From: Bacteroidota bacterium
GTDB taxonomy: Bacteria; Bacteroidota; Bacteroidia; Palsa-948
Assembly: GCA_003164895.1 (NCBI GenBank)
Contig: PLUL01000021.1
Location: 62,001-126,000, forward strand
Length of the DNA: 64,000 nucleotides
Direction of reading: 5' to 3'
How positions within the stretch are numbered: the stretch's first letter is position 1; each line of letters begins with the position of its first letter. Position numbers and translations under genes: made by a program. Positions 42,158 to 50,697 of the stretch are shown here, one piece after another. The notes below the pieces were generated by a model. The model searched no databases. It saw only the letters and a list, made by a program, of their open reading frames with translations, and was not told where the DNA came from.

Positions 42158-43645
42158 TTATTTATTAATCACCAACTTCTTCGTTGCAACGCCCTGCTCG
42201 GTTTTTAATTGAAGAAAGTAAATTCCGGCTGCTTGCGCAGAAAGGTTAATGGTTAACTGTGTTGATTGATGTAATTGGGAACTACTGTAAACTTTTTCTC
42301 CCATAATATTATAAATTTCTATTTGGCTATTAGCTAATAGCTGTTGGCTATTGGTTTGTATTTGAAACATTCCTTTGCTTGGATTGGGATAAATACGGAA
42401 CCCACCACCAGAAAAAATATTTTCCACACCTGCGCAAACAGAATACGTTACATTTATTGTATCGCTTTTCACACCGCATTGGTTGGAAACATCTACCCAA
42501 TATGTTCCGGCTTGAGTGACGGAAATTGCCGAATTAGAATTTCCGTCCTGCCAATGATAAGCGTAGCCGGATGGCGCTGTAAGCGTTAGGTTATCGCCTG
42601 CACACAGCAAAGTATCTTTGCCTAAAGAAAAAACAGCGGGCGTATCAACTACCTGCACATTTACCGTATAGGGCAAGCCACAGCAGGTGTGCAATATGTA
42701 TGCAGTGTTTTTTGTTGGCGACACAGTTAGTGTACTCAAGGTGCCAAGCGTATCAAGCATATTGGAACTGCTGAACCAATAATACACACTGCTTCCTGCG
42801 GCTTGAAGTGTAACGCTACTTCCTATGCAAATGGCGGTATCATTGCTGATAGTGATTTGGGGAGTAGTTGGAATTACATAAACGGAATCAATAAAATAAT
42901 AAGCGCCATTACCGGAAAGCGCCATAGAATCCTTTATCGTGGTATTGCTGTCTGTGGCAAAATTACCTATGGCAATATATTTTTCATTTCCCTGTGCGAG
43001 AAAAGTACCCGATATTTCTATCCAGTTTACTGTATCCTTTAAAAAAACACCTGTAGGATTTTTTATTTGAGGCGTATAAGCATTAAGTACATGAGAAATT
43101 CCATTGCCATGAATGGTATCGCCTATATACATCCCCATCTGGTCTATTGCATATCGGGCGTAATTCGATTTATTAAGAAAAAAACCCGCCTTGTATATTT
43201 TTCCGTTTTGCAGAGGGCAAAGCAGTTTGGTGTAAATATATTCTCTGTCATTTGCTTGACCTTGAACATAACAAATTATTCCCATGTACGCATTGCCTCC
43301 GTTCAAAGGATACTGAAAACCTAGACCATTCTTAGGAATTCCCTGTCCATTCGGATTAGCATTGGTTGGGCTGCATGAATTAAAATAATCAGGAGAAGAA
43401 TAAATAGGCCATTGGTTAGGAACTGTATCCCAGGGAACAGCATCATACCATTGTCCTTGATAGTTCGGACATGCTGTATGAAACTCAAAACTTGGGTTCG
43501 GGACAAAGTTTTGTGAAAAAGCAGGGCTTATTATTCCTTGGCTCAAGATAAAGCAAAAGAATAATAAGCCATACCGTTGTTTCAGGGAAAACAAACCGCT
43601 GTTATTTGACGAGCGATATTTTTCTGTAAACCACATTTGCGCCAC
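42158..43645 (-). CDS. Secreted protein with type IX (type A) sorting domain
   Basis: A 495-residue protein. The hydrophobic part of the signal lies at residues 26-45 (LLFFCFILSQGIISPAFSQ) after a polar start, so a later start is possible but no better Met follows. Residues 48-250 match a Bacteroidota surface domain (VPNPSFEFHTACPNYQGQWYDAVPWDTVPNQ, SPDYFNSC). Two Ig-like/PKD-type stretches (CIGSSVTLQAAG, CAGDNLTLTAPSGYAYHWQDG) follow. The last 80 residues are the sorting domain (IYPNPSKGMFQIQ, IEIYNIMGEKVYSS, LSAQAAGIYFLQLKTEQGVATKKLVINK). A 7-bp repeat encodes part of it. Confidence 0.88.
   Translation of the reverse strand: MAQMWFTEKYRSSNNSGLFSLKQRYGLLFFCFILSQGIISPAFSQNFVPNPSFEFHTACPNYQGQWYDAVPWDTVPNQWPIYSSPDYFNSCSPTNANPNGQGIPKNGLGFQYPLNGGNAYMGIICYVQGQANDREYIYTKLLCPLQNGKIYKAGFFLNKSNYARYAIDQMGMYIGDTIHGNGISHVLNAYTPQIKNPTGVFLKDTVNWIEISGTFLAQGNEKYIAIGNFATDSNTTIKDSMALSGNGAYYFIDSVYVIPTTPQITISNDTAICIGSSVTLQAAGSSVYYWFSSSNMLDTLGTLSTLTVSPTKNTAYILHTCCGLPYTVNVQVVDTPAVFSLGKDTLLCAGDNLTLTAPSGYAYHWQDGNSNSAISVTQAGTYWVDVSNQCGVKSDTINVTYSVCAGVENIFSGGGFRIYPNPSKGMFQIQTNSQQLLANSQIEIYNIMGEKVYSSSQLHQSTQLTINLSAQAAGIYFLQLKTEQGVATKKLVINK
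42324..42358. repeat. Five 7-bp units inside the sorting-domain codons
   Basis: On the plus strand TGGCTAT, TAGCTAA, TAGCTGT, TGGCTAT, TGGTTTG. On the minus strand they encode QTNSQQLLANSQ within the C-terminal domain of the secreted protein. Confidence 0.75.
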
Positions 43646-43650
43646 TGTAA

Positions 43651-43683
43651 AGTTTTTTCATCGCAGTTTATTTATTGATGATG
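43651..43683. repeat. 33-bp direct repeat, left copy, flanking the toxin-antitoxin cassette
   Basis: Identical over 33 bases to 44327-44359. It starts AGTTTTTTCATCGC and ends TTGATGATG. The toxin stop codon and last residues fall inside it. Confidence 0.95.
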
Positions 43684-43991
43684 AGTTTTTTGGGATTTTG
43701 GCTTGTATGAAAAATATCGGTTATGATTATAACCTGCTCATTGGAATAATACTCATAAATGATTTTGTAATTTAGGGCAACGAGGTAACGGCTGTTTTGC
43801 CCGATTGCCCGTAACAAAGATTCTTTTTGCCCCGATTCGGGAAATCTGCTCAGTTTGTCTGTATGCTTAATAATTTTCTCAACTATTTTTCTTGCAGGAA
43901 TATACGATTTTGCTTCCTCCGATATAGAATCATAAATACCATCCAGACAAGCAAGCGCAAAAGGTGTCCAATGGATTTTTATTCCCCTCAT
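43668..43991 (-). CDS. RelE/ParE family toxin
   Basis: A 107-residue protein of the ParE/RelE fold: IHWTPFALACLDGIYDSISE at the start, ARKIVEKIIKHTDKLSRFPESGQ in the middle and LVALNYKIIYEYYSNEQVIIITDIFHTSQNP at the end. FPESGQ and the final YxI...V.I..IFH.SQNP pattern are the ParE hallmarks. ParE poisons gyrase, RelE cleaves mRNA; which applies is open. The start overlaps the antitoxin stop (ATGA). The last residues (LIINK) come from the 33-bp direct repeat. Confidence 0.93.
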   Translation of the reverse strand: MRGIKIHWTPFALACLDGIYDSISEEAKSYIPARKIVEKIIKHTDKLSRFPESGQKESLLRAIGQNSRYLVALNYKIIYEYYSNEQVIIITDIFHTSQNPKKLIINK

Positions 43992-44233
43992 TTCTTTTTC
44001 CTCTCAAAATGTTTTTTCACATCTTGCTGAGAAACTAATTTTCCTTCGGCAATTTCTTTTTGCGATTTACTATTGCGGCTATAGAATTCATCTAAACTCA
44101 TAGGCATTAATTCAGATGCAATATGCTTGTTCTTAAATGAGTTCAGAAGATTCTCGATTTCTTGCAATGCTTTTTCATTCTGAAGAAGAAGGAGGTTTTC
44201 AATCAAATTAAGTTTTCGTGTTTGCAGGTTCAT
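43988..44233 (-). CDS. Antitoxin of the ParE/RelE-type pair
   Basis: An 81-residue protein with N-terminal helices (TRKLNLIENLLLLQNEKALQEIENLLNSF) as seen in Bacteroidota partners of ParE-like toxins, and a charged, probably disordered C-terminus (MSLDEFYSRNSKSQKEIAEGKLVSQQDVKKHFERKKK), the usual toxin-neutralising part. It precedes the toxin with a four-base overlap, the normal order for type II pairs. Antitoxin and complex usually bind their own promoter. Confidence 0.88.
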   Translation of the reverse strand: MNLQTRKLNLIENLLLLQNEKALQEIENLLNSFKNKHIASELMPMSLDEFYSRNSKSQKEIAEGKLVSQQDVKKHFERKKK

Positions 44234-44326
44234 TGTATGAATTTTATTGTTTGCTCAAAGATAAATAAATTTCAGATTGCTTTTGTTTCCATCCTGATTG
44301 TGCATTTGTTATTGTGCAAGCAAGAT

Positions 44327-44359
44327 AGTTTTTTCATCGCAGTTTATTTATTGATGATG
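44327..44359. repeat. 33-bp direct repeat, right copy
   Basis: Exact copy of 43651-43683 in the same orientation. The two bracket the toxin-antitoxin genes with a 676-base offset; the sequences outside differ at once. Confidence 0.95.
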
Positions 44360-44375
44360 GCAAAAGTATTTGTTG

Positions 44376-47300
44376 TTATCTCAGCAACTCTACATAGCCC
44401 TTCAATACCATTTCTCTAAACTTTACAATATAATAGTAAGTGCCTTCCTTTTCCGGGCTGCCATTCATATTATTGCCGTCCCAACATTTTTTGGTGTCGG
44501 TACTTGAAAAAACTTTCGTTCCCCACCTATCATAAACTTCCAAATCCACACATGTCTTAAAATTTTCAACCAAAGTATCCTGCACGCAAGGGCTTCCGTT
44601 GGAAATTGTATTATCACACATCACAGCATGAAAACATTCGTTTTCCGGCGGTCCTGATCCATTTGGCGTAAACACATTTGCAGGAAGCATCTTAATAAAT
44701 TTAGAAACATCAGGAATTTGAAGATTAGTATCAAGTACAATTTGACAAGGTGAGTTTACTATTTTAATAGAGATATTATATGTGTTGTTATATTGATATA
44801 TATGAGTGCCTCCATTGGTGTTAGGAGGATAAGTGGTGGCACCGGTTCCATCGCCAAAATTCCAAATAACCGTTTGCCCGTTGCTGCTCACATTCGCCTT
44901 TAAGGGAATAACATATCCATCACAAGAAAGTGTAGGTGTCCATGTTCCCCAAGTTGCATATGGCATTGATTGTACAAACACAGTCTCGCTTGTATCTGCA
45001 GTACATCCATAGGCATCGGTAACGGTAACTGTATAATTAGTAGGAAAAGTTGGAGCGGCATGAGGGTTTTGCAAACTTGGATTATTCAAATTAACAGAAG
45101 GCTTCCATGAATAACTGTATGGACTCATACCACCATTTGGAGACGAAAGGAGTTGCACTGAATCGCCGATGCATACAGTAGTGCTGCTTGCAGTTGCTAT
45201 TACCACCGGAATAGGTCCTACAGTAACTGATACACCATTTGAAGTTCCGGTACAACCTAAAGCCGATGTTACAATCACAGAATAAATTGTAGAAGAAGTA
45301 GGATTGGCAATCGGATTTTGGCAGGTAGCACAATTTAGTCCTGTTGCAGGAGACCATAAGTAAGCAGTAGCCGTAGGATTAGAAGTAGAAGATAAAGTTA
45401 CGCTAGTTTTATTTAAACAAATCGTTGAAGGCTGTCCCGCAGAAACTACAGGAATAGAACCTACTCTAACTCGAACCGAAGCAGAAGAAGAACATCCAAA
45501 TGCATCAGTAACAGTTACAAAATAGGTAGTAGAATTAGTAGGATCTGCAGTCGGGTTTTGACAAGTAGTGCAGCTTAATCCTGTTGCAGGAGACCACGAA
45601 TAAGAAATACCGGATGGAGAAGACGCACTTATAACAGTTGTTGTCTGTCCACTACAAATAGTTGCTGCCGGACTTATTGAAATAACCGGAGCAGGATTTA
45701 CCGTGATTGGAATTACATAAGGCGGAGTACAAGTATTATTTCGAACCGACACTGTGTAAGTGGAAGTTGAAGTAGGCGAAACAACAATAGAAGTAGCATT
45801 AGCTCCACTAGGACTCCAGACATAATTATTTCCACCGGAAGCGGTAAGTGTTGTTCTTTGTCCTTCGCAAATTGTTGATACACTGCTGCTGGCATTAAGC
45901 GTGTAAGTAGGTATAACAGTCAACGTAAGCACACCTGTATTAAAACATCCAATACTATTTGTAACAGTAGCAGTATAGGTAGTGGTAGCTGTTGGAGTAG
46001 CCATTGGATTTGAAATATTTGGGTGATTCAATCCACTTGATGGACTCCAAGAATAAGTAATACCGCCAGTAGCATTTAGCTGCACGCTATCGCCGGAACA
46101 CATACTTGAATTAGGTAAAGCCGTAACAGAAACCGGAGGTCCTGCTGCAACAACAATTGTATCTTTTGAATTACAAGAACCATTAGAAACAGTAAGAACA
46201 TAAGTTGTTGTAGAAGCCGGATTAGCAACTGGGTTGGAAATATTAGGATTACTTAATCCGGTTGATGGACTCCATGAATAAATAGTTCCTCCGGTAGCAT
46301 TTAACTGAACCGGACCATAACAAGCAGATGTATCACGACCTGCATTTGCAACAGGTGGATTTAAAACATCCACGACTAAAAGAATAGTAGCGTTTTGTGG
46401 AGGTACTCCATTATCTGTGGCTGTTAAAGTAATTGTATTATATCCCAGATTAGATGCCTGAGCAATAAGCTGCGCATTAAACTGAACTGTATTGCCGGGA
46501 GTATTGCTTGTAATTGTAAATCCGCTCGCGCTATATGTTGCAGCAACCGTAGTTATCTGACCTGGTTCAGGAGACAACCATAAAATATTATATTTTACTG
46601 TATCCCCAACACAAACACGTATCGTATCACAAAATGTACCTGTAGGAATGGGTGGAACATTATTACTTCCTGCACACGCATTAAATGCTAAGGACTGATT
46701 GCTAAGCCAATTTACACCACTGTTGGCTCCATTAGGTCCATTATAAGTACTGCCCGGTTGATTGAATTTCCCGAATTGAAGATAGTTTATACCATCACCG
46801 GCATTGGCACCAACGGTTGCATCCGTTCCTCCAAATCCATTGTTTCCTCCGGAAGCATCTCCTGTGGTCCATTGCATATCTTTGTAGCAGAATGAAACAT
46901 TATTTAAAGGAACAAGCGGATCTGATCCATTAGTAATTATTAGTTGAAATGTGTTGCGCTTATTGGCATGTCGATCCCAATATCCTACACTATCCCATTG
47001 AACAATGAGATGAGTGGCAGTTACTTTGTAATAAACTATTCCACTTGCTAAATTACGCGTATCCACATCTGCCCAAAACGGAGCAACCATTATAGTATCT
47101 GGATTAGATACTGAACCGGCAGGGAACCCACTTGCTGAAAATCCAGAAACTCCATTATTAAAAGTTACATTTCCATTATTATTGATGTAAACATGATTGT
47201 AACTGGTTCCATACAAACAAAATTGAAAAGGGAGATTTATTTGTGGCGATGATCCGTCATCATTTCTGTAATCAGGAGGAGTTGGCGATGGAAATTCAGT

Positions 47301-47567
47301 AAACGGCACCACATGCCAAGAAGTATCGCGCTGCTGCCAGCAAGCGCAGGAAGTAACAGGTGCTGTATTGATTACAGGATTTGATGTTATTCTTGGAGTG
47401 ATTGGAGGAACATTATTATTGATCATCCTCTCATGTCCGGTTAACTTGCCATGCTTTTTCAACCAATCATAACTTGTCTCTTTGGACACTAAACTATCAG
47501 ATTGAGAATATAACACAAAGGAACTGAAGAGAACAACGGGGACAGTTAAAATAATTTTTATTTTCAT
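44376..47567 (-). CDS. Large secreted adhesin-like protein with nidogen-like, Ig-like repeats and gliding-motility C-terminal domain
   Basis: I start at the ATG at 47567, which opens a signal peptide (KIKIILTVPVVLFSSFVLYSQ). The 1063-residue protein has: a nidogen-like (NIDO) domain (about 85-310; NVTFNNGVSGFSASGFP, MVAPFWADVDTRN, LIVQWDSVGYWD, INYLQFGKFNQPGS), about seven Ig/PKD-like repeats (CSGDSVQLNATGGITYSWSPSSGL, TYTVTVTD), a PKD domain (VIWNFGDGTGATTYPP), and a C-terminal gliding-motility (CHU_C, type B) domain (LPANVFTPNGSGPPENECF, LEVYDRWGTKVFSS, CWDGNNMNGSPEKEGTYYYIVKF). It should be exported by type IX secretion and may act in adhesion. Confidence 0.92.
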   Translation of the reverse strand: MKIKIILTVPVVLFSSFVLYSQSDSLVSKETSYDWLKKHGKLTGHERMINNNVPPITPRITSNPVINTAPVTSCACWQQRDTSWHVVPFTEFPSPTPPDYRNDDGSSPQINLPFQFCLYGTSYNHVYINNNGNVTFNNGVSGFSASGFPAGSVSNPDTIMVAPFWADVDTRNLASGIVYYKVTATHLIVQWDSVGYWDRHANKRNTFQLIITNGSDPLVPLNNVSFCYKDMQWTTGDASGGNNGFGGTDATVGANAGDGINYLQFGKFNQPGSTYNGPNGANSGVNWLSNQSLAFNACAGSNNVPPIPTGTFCDTIRVCVGDTVKYNILWLSPEPGQITTVAATYSASGFTITSNTPGNTVQFNAQLIAQASNLGYNTITLTATDNGVPPQNATILLVVDVLNPPVANAGRDTSACYGPVQLNATGGTIYSWSPSTGLSNPNISNPVANPASTTTYVLTVSNGSCNSKDTIVVAAGPPVSVTALPNSSMCSGDSVQLNATGGITYSWSPSSGLNHPNISNPMATPTATTTYTATVTNSIGCFNTGVLTLTVIPTYTLNASSSVSTICEGQRTTLTASGGNNYVWSPSGANATSIVVSPTSTSTYTVSVRNNTCTPPYVIPITVNPAPVISISPAATICSGQTTTVISASSPSGISYSWSPATGLSCTTCQNPTADPTNSTTYFVTVTDAFGCSSSASVRVRVGSIPVVSAGQPSTICLNKTSVTLSSTSNPTATAYLWSPATGLNCATCQNPIANPTSSTIYSVIVTSALGCTGTSNGVSVTVGPIPVVIATASSTTVCIGDSVQLLSSPNGGMSPYSYSWKPSVNLNNPSLQNPHAAPTFPTNYTVTVTDAYGCTADTSETVFVQSMPYATWGTWTPTLSCDGYVIPLKANVSSNGQTVIWNFGDGTGATTYPPNTNGGTHIYQYNNTYNISIKIVNSPCQIVLDTNLQIPDVSKFIKMLPANVFTPNGSGPPENECFHAVMCDNTISNGSPCVQDTLVENFKTCVDLEVYDRWGTKVFSSTDTKKCWDGNNMNGSPEKEGTYYYIVKFREMVLKGYVELLR

Positions 47568-47705
47568 TGTAAGAAAGATGTTCAATAATGTAATTAGGTT
47601 GCACGAAAATAAATAATAATTCGACATTGAACATATCTAATAGCTTATCTGCTGGTGATTACTTTTTATGCATAATAATAGAAGAAAAGGATTATTAGCA
47701 ATTCA

Positions 47706-47713
47706 TATCTTTG
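47706..47713 (+). promoter_or_regulatory. -7 box touching the aroQ start
   Basis: TATCTTTG matches TAnnTTTG and ends six bases before the ATG at 47720, so the transcript would begin at or next to the start codon. Confidence 0.45.
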
Positions 47714-47719
47714 CATTTC

Positions 47720-48136
47720 ATGAAACTAATTATCATAAACGGTCCCAACCTAAACTTGCTTGGAGTTAGAGAACCATCGGTTTACGGAAATCAGTCGTTT
47801 GAAGAATATCTGAAAGAACTCAGAAAACAATTTTCTTCTTTTCAATTAGACTATTTTCAAAGTAATGTAGAAGGAGAAATTATTAATAAACTTCAAGAAG
47901 TTGGATTTTCATATGATGGAATTATTTTAAACGCCGGAGGATATACGCATACTTCTGTAGCAATAGCGGATGCCATCTCCGCAATTAAAACTCCCGTAAT
48001 AGAAGTTCACATTTCAAATATTTATGCGCGCGAAGAATTTCGACACCATTCTCTTTTCGCAGGGAAATGCCAGGGAAGTATTTCCGGTTTCGGATTAAAC
48101 TCCTATCGGCTTGCTGTGGAAAGTTTTATAAAATAA
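47720..48136 (+). CDS. aroQ: 3-dehydroquinate dehydratase, type II
   Basis: A 138-residue protein from ATG 47720. Signatures: IIINGPNLNLLGVREPSVYG at the N-terminus with the catalytic Tyr, ILNAGGYTHTSVAIADAI, and EVHISNIYAREEFRHHS with the catalytic His. It removes water from 3-dehydroquinate in the shikimate pathway and forms a dodecamer. The predicted -7 box is six bases ahead of the start, so the message may be leaderless. Confidence 0.97.
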   Translation: MKLIIINGPNLNLLGVREPSVYGNQSFEEYLKELRKQFSSFQLDYFQSNVEGEIINKLQEVGFSYDGIILNAGGYTHTSVAIADAISAIKTPVIEVHISNIYAREEFRHHSLFAGKCQGSISGFGLNSYRLAVESFIK

Positions 48137-48165
48137 TTTTCCGGAGAATAAATTCGCACACTTAC

Positions 48166-48774
48166 TTATTTACACATCTCTTTGATGTCATCATAAGATT
48201 TAAAATAACCGAACTCTCCTGACTTACTAAAATCAAGACAAGCACCGTTTTTATCTCCGGTTAAAAATTTTGCATGTCCGCGGTTATGGTATGCTTCAGC
48301 ATAATTTGATTTTATGCTGATTGCTTTCGTGTAATCTTGGATTTCGCCAATATGATCTCCTAATCTGCCGCGCATCAATCCTCTAAAATTATACGATTGA
48401 AAAGAATTTGGATCTAATTCAATGGCTTTATCCAAATCTTGCATTGCGCCTCGTGAATCATCGAGTTCATTTTTCAGGATTGCACGATTAAAATATGCTT
48501 CAACGAAATTGGGTTTGAGTGCAATTGCATAAGTAATGTCTTTCATAGCGTGTTCGTGATCTTGTTTTTTGAGCCACACCATTCCTCTGGCGTTGTATGC
48601 TTCGGCATAATCAGGTTTAAGTTGAATTGCCTTATCAAATTTTTTCAACGCCTTATCAAAATTACCAAGACTATCTAATAGATGTCCTGCTTTAAAAAGT
48701 GCTTCGGGAGTTTCAGCATATATGGTTGCAGAAAATAAAAACAGGAGGGCGATTAATAAGGTTTGCTTTTTCAT
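48166..48774 (-). CDS. TPR repeat protein, exported
   Basis: A 202-residue protein with a signal peptide (LLIALLFLFSATIYAE). Four or five TPR units follow (LDSLGNFDKALKKFDKAIQLKPDYAEAYNARGMVWLKK, EHAMKDITYAIALKPNFVEAYFNRAILK, GAMQDLDKAIELDPNSFQSYNFRG). It ends GEFGYFKSYDDIKEMCK, a capping helix. It is probably a periplasmic scaffold whose partner is unknown. Confidence 0.9.
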   Translation of the reverse strand: MKKQTLLIALLFLFSATIYAETPEALFKAGHLLDSLGNFDKALKKFDKAIQLKPDYAEAYNARGMVWLKKQDHEHAMKDITYAIALKPNFVEAYFNRAILKNELDDSRGAMQDLDKAIELDPNSFQSYNFRGLMRGRLGDHIGEIQDYTKAISIKSNYAEAYHNRGHAKFLTGDKNGACLDFSKSGEFGYFKSYDDIKEMCK

Positions 48775-48893
48775 AGTGTAAAGAATTAGGTTAATACCTG
48801 TTTCTTCTTATTAACAATATTGATGCCATTAAAATCGCAATCACCTTATTAAAGTCACAAAAAAACATCACAATAAAAGCGAGATTTCTCCTT

Positions 48894-49118
48894 TTACGCC
48901 TGTTGCTTTGTCTCTTCAAGTCGCTCAAGAAACTTCTCAACGTCAATCTTAACTTCTTCCGGCAATCCTTTTTCATCAATCCACTCGTAGCGCTTGTAGC
49001 CGGTGTGGAGGTTGAATACGATCAAAATATAATCGTGTATTTTTTTTCCTGCGGTAAAAAATTCAGGATGATTTGCTTCGATTGTTTTTTCTTCTGCTAC
49101 AAACTCTTCATAATTCAT
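48894..49118 (-). CDS. Small conserved-looking protein of unknown function
   Basis: A 74-residue acidic protein. A helix at the start (YEEFVAEEKTIEANHP) and end (EEVKIDVEKFLERLEETKQ) surround a beta pair YILIVFNLHTGYKRYEWI. No family recognised. The length, composition and codons fit a real gene. It lies 69 bases past the lpdA stop. Confidence 0.65.
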   Translation of the reverse strand: MNYEEFVAEEKTIEANHPEFFTAGKKIHDYILIVFNLHTGYKRYEWIDEKGLPEEVKIDVEKFLERLEETKQQA

Positions 49119-49187
49119 ACACTTTGTGTTTTTCTGTTTTTGGTTTATTTTTATTCGTCAAATTTATTCTATTTCAAGTTGAGAAAA

Positions 49188-50573
49188 TTATAAATGAATA
49201 ACTTCTCCGTATGCCTGTGCTGCCGCTTCCATTATTGCTTCGCTCATTGTAGGATGCGGGTGAACACTCTTAATTATTTCGTGTCCGGTTGTTTCTAATT
49301 TACGCGCTACCACAAGTTCTGCAATCATTTCAGTTACATTATATCCAATCATATGAGCACCAAGTAATTCTCCATATTTAGCATCAAAAATTAATTTCAC
49401 AAAACCATCTTTGTGTCCGACAGCACTCGCTTTGCCCGATGCAGAATACGGAAATTTGCCGACTTTAATTTCAAAACCTTTTTCCTTAGCTTGCTTTTCG
49501 GTATAACCAACCGATGCAATTTCGGGTGAAGTATAAGTACATCCTGGAATATTGTTATAATTGAGCGGCTCAGGATTTTGTCCAGCAATTTTTTCCACGC
49601 AAATAATTCCCTCAGCCGATGCCACGTGCGCGAGAGCTTGCCCTGGAACACAATCACCAATTGCATAATAACCTGGAATGTTTGTCTGGTAATATGGATT
49701 GACAATGATTTTTCCTTTGTCGGTTGCAATGCCCACTTCTTCCAATCCAATATTTTCAAGATTAGTTTGGATTCCCACTGCGGAAAGAACAACATCGCAT
49801 TCCACAATTTGTTCTCCTACTTTTGATTTTATTTTCACTTTACATCCTTCGCCTTTTGTATCAACTGATAAAACCTCGGATGACGTCATCACCGTCATTC
49901 CCATTTTTTTAAACGAACGTTCCAATTGTTTTGAAACTTCTTCGTCTTCTACCGGAACCACAGCAGGCAGAAATTCCACCAGCGTAACTTTTGTTCCCAT
50001 CGTTGCATAGAAATATGCAAACTCACTTCCGATAGCTCCGGAACCAACTACCACCATTGACTTTGGAAGTTTAGGCAGAACCATTGCATCGCGATAACCA
50101 ATTATTTTTCCCTCAGTAAATGGCAAATTAGGAAGCTGTCGAGAGCGTGCGCCAACTGCTATAATTATATTTTTAGAATCGTAAATTGTTTTCTTGCCGA
50201 CATCATCCACTTCAACTTTTTTTCCTGCCTGAACTTTTCCAAATCCTTTTATAACATCAATTTTATTTTTCTTTAATAAAAACTGAACTCCTTTACTCAT
50301 TCCGTCTGCCACATCACGCGAGCGTTTTACCACAGCAGGAAAATCGGCTTCGCCTCCACTCACTTTAATTCCATAATCAGCAGCGTGTTTTAGGTATTCA
50401 AAAACCTGCGCTGATTTTAAAAGCGCTTTAGTAGGAATGCATCCCCAGTTCAGACAGATTCCGCCAAGTTCGGAACGCTCAATAATTGCAACTTTCATTC
50501 CCAATTGCGATGCACGAATGGCAGCAACATAACCGCCCGGACCACTTCCTATGACAATTAAATCATACGACAT
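49188..50573 (-). CDS. lpdA: Dihydrolipoyl dehydrogenase
   Basis: A 461-residue flavoprotein. FAD site GSGPGGYVAAIRA at residues 9-21, redox disulphide Cys40/Cys45 in GGICLNWGCIP, NAD site VVVGSGAIGSEFAYF, YAIGDCVPGQALAHVASAEG and the C-terminal dimer motif with His-Pro (SVHPHPTMSEAIMEA) containing the catalytic His. It reoxidises lipoamide in 2-oxo acid dehydrogenases and the glycine system. It stands alone; partners E1/E2 are not in the window. Confidence 0.97.
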   Translation of the reverse strand: MSYDLIVIGSGPGGYVAAIRASQLGMKVAIIERSELGGICLNWGCIPTKALLKSAQVFEYLKHAADYGIKVSGGEADFPAVVKRSRDVADGMSKGVQFLLKKNKIDVIKGFGKVQAGKKVEVDDVGKKTIYDSKNIIIAVGARSRQLPNLPFTEGKIIGYRDAMVLPKLPKSMVVVGSGAIGSEFAYFYATMGTKVTLVEFLPAVVPVEDEEVSKQLERSFKKMGMTVMTSSEVLSVDTKGEGCKVKIKSKVGEQIVECDVVLSAVGIQTNLENIGLEEVGIATDKGKIIVNPYYQTNIPGYYAIGDCVPGQALAHVASAEGIICVEKIAGQNPEPLNYNNIPGCTYTSPEIASVGYTEKQAKEKGFEIKVGKFPYSASGKASAVGHKDGFVKLIFDAKYGELLGAHMIGYNVTEMIAELVVARKLETTGHEIIKSVHPHPTMSEAIMEAAAQAYGEVIHL

Positions 50574-50663
50574 ATTTGCATAATTTATGAATAAAGATTT
50601 TTTGCGTTGCTAAAGTAGAAAAAAAGCTCATTAGGAAACATCAAAAGAAAATCCTTTACACGA

Positions 50664-50692
50664 TTGTTAGAAACTATTTTTTTCTACATTTG
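50664..50692 (+). promoter_or_regulatory. Promoter of the M61 peptidase gene, next to its GTG start
   Basis: TTG at 50664-50666, an 18-base spacer and TACATTTG at 50685-50692. This is the best two-box match in the window. The GTG start lies six bases downstream, so the message is probably leaderless. Confidence 0.6.
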
Positions 50693-50697
50693 AATCC

